This document shows positions 34,216 to 34,318 of a DNA stretch of 34,318 bases, in pieces. Position numbers and translations under genes: made by a program. Each line of letters opens with the position of its first letter. Position 1 is the stretch's first letter. Under the pieces are notes generated by a model. The model was not told where the DNA came from. It worked only from the letters and a program-made list of their open reading frames with translations, and searched no databases. Source of the DNA: Leptospiraceae bacterium (GTDB lineage: Bacteria > Spirochaetota > Leptospiria > Leptospirales > Leptospiraceae); assembly GCA_025360185.1 (NCBI GenBank), contig JANYCR010000274.1, forward strand, positions 1-34,318. Direction: 5' to 3'.

Positions 34216-34236
34216 CTACAATATAAAATATTGTAG
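34216..34236. repeat. Perfect palindrome between the IS transposase start and the truncated kinase
   Basis: CTACAATAT and ATATTGTAG surround AAA. The repeat ends three bases before the transposase ATG at 34240. In mRNA it would form a hairpin next to the start codon. It lies at the terminal end of the ISAs1-type element and may overlap its terminal inverted repeat. Confidence 0.55.
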
Positions 34237-34239
34237 AGT

Positions 34240-34318
34240 ATGAAAGAACTAATAAATATAGTTGAGCATTTTAAAGGACTAGCGGATCCGAGAATAGAGC
34301 GTGGGAAGAAGCATTTAC
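34240..34318 (+). CDS. ISAs1-family transposase, N-terminal fragment at window edge
   Basis: Only 26 codons are visible: MKELINIVEHFKGLADPRIE, then RGKKHL. This matches the N-terminal region of ISAs1/H-repeat transposases, whose usual opening is a short helix followed by (L/P)DPRxxRGKxHxL. The rest lies outside the window. It is read away from the truncated histidine kinase gene. The family call rests on one short but distinctive motif. Confidence 0.75.
   Translation, partial: MKELINIVEHFKGLADPRIERGKKHL

Overview
The window is low-GC DNA that most resembles a member of the Leptospiraceae (Spirochaetota). The evidence is a DUF1574-type SGNH protein, many exported or lipoprotein genes of unknown function, a TonB-dependent receptor with a long extra N-terminal domain, and a regulator of the REC-PAS-HisKA_2 type common in that group. 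The assignment is an inference from gene content; there is no rRNA, tRNA or marker gene to confirm it. No CRISPR array was seen, and no gap between genes exceeds about 200 bases.

Positions 1-12535 are a defence island read entirely leftwards. It is a type I restriction-modification operon (hsdM, hsdS, hsdR) with other modules nested between its subunits. In transcription order: hsdM; an OLD/RecF-like AAA ATPase with a small Toprim-like partner; an AAA+ ATPase with a subtilisin-like protease (IetA/IetS-like); hsdS; a REP-associated tyrosine transposase (RAYT) whose stop codon abuts a perfect 20-bp palindrome; RloA (ABC-type ATPase) and RloB (Toprim-like); and hsdR, which runs off the left edge. 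Many junctions are overlapping or abutting stop/start codons. rloAB and hsdR seem to have their own promoters. A truncated IS3-type transposase lies just upstream of hsdM.

Positions 13351-22712 are envelope genes: a TonB-dependent receptor, an OmpA-like protein that has lost its N-terminus, a small membrane protein, two small exported proteins (one with an SH3b domain), and a rightward set of a DUF1574/SGNH-like protein, a lipoprotein and a membrane-anchored protein. These are followed by a 91-bp dispersed-type inverted repeat and a large protein with FlgD-like Ig repeats and an OmpA-like C-terminus.

Positions 22735-32244 read leftwards as one compact cluster: CheA-like, CheW, ParA, a soluble chemoreceptor-like protein, a TPR-NHL-VWA-like exported protein, a TPR exported protein and an aldehyde dehydrogenase. 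The CheA-like protein has lysine where the phosphorylated histidine should be and a shortened ATP-lid region. This cluster therefore looks like a ParA-positioned cytoplasmic chemosensory-type array that has lost, or replaced, histidine phosphotransfer.

Positions 32446-34318 hold a sensor histidine kinase whose receiver domain has been cut at its N-terminus by the end of an ISAs1-family element. The transposase of that element starts at 34240 and runs off the right edge.
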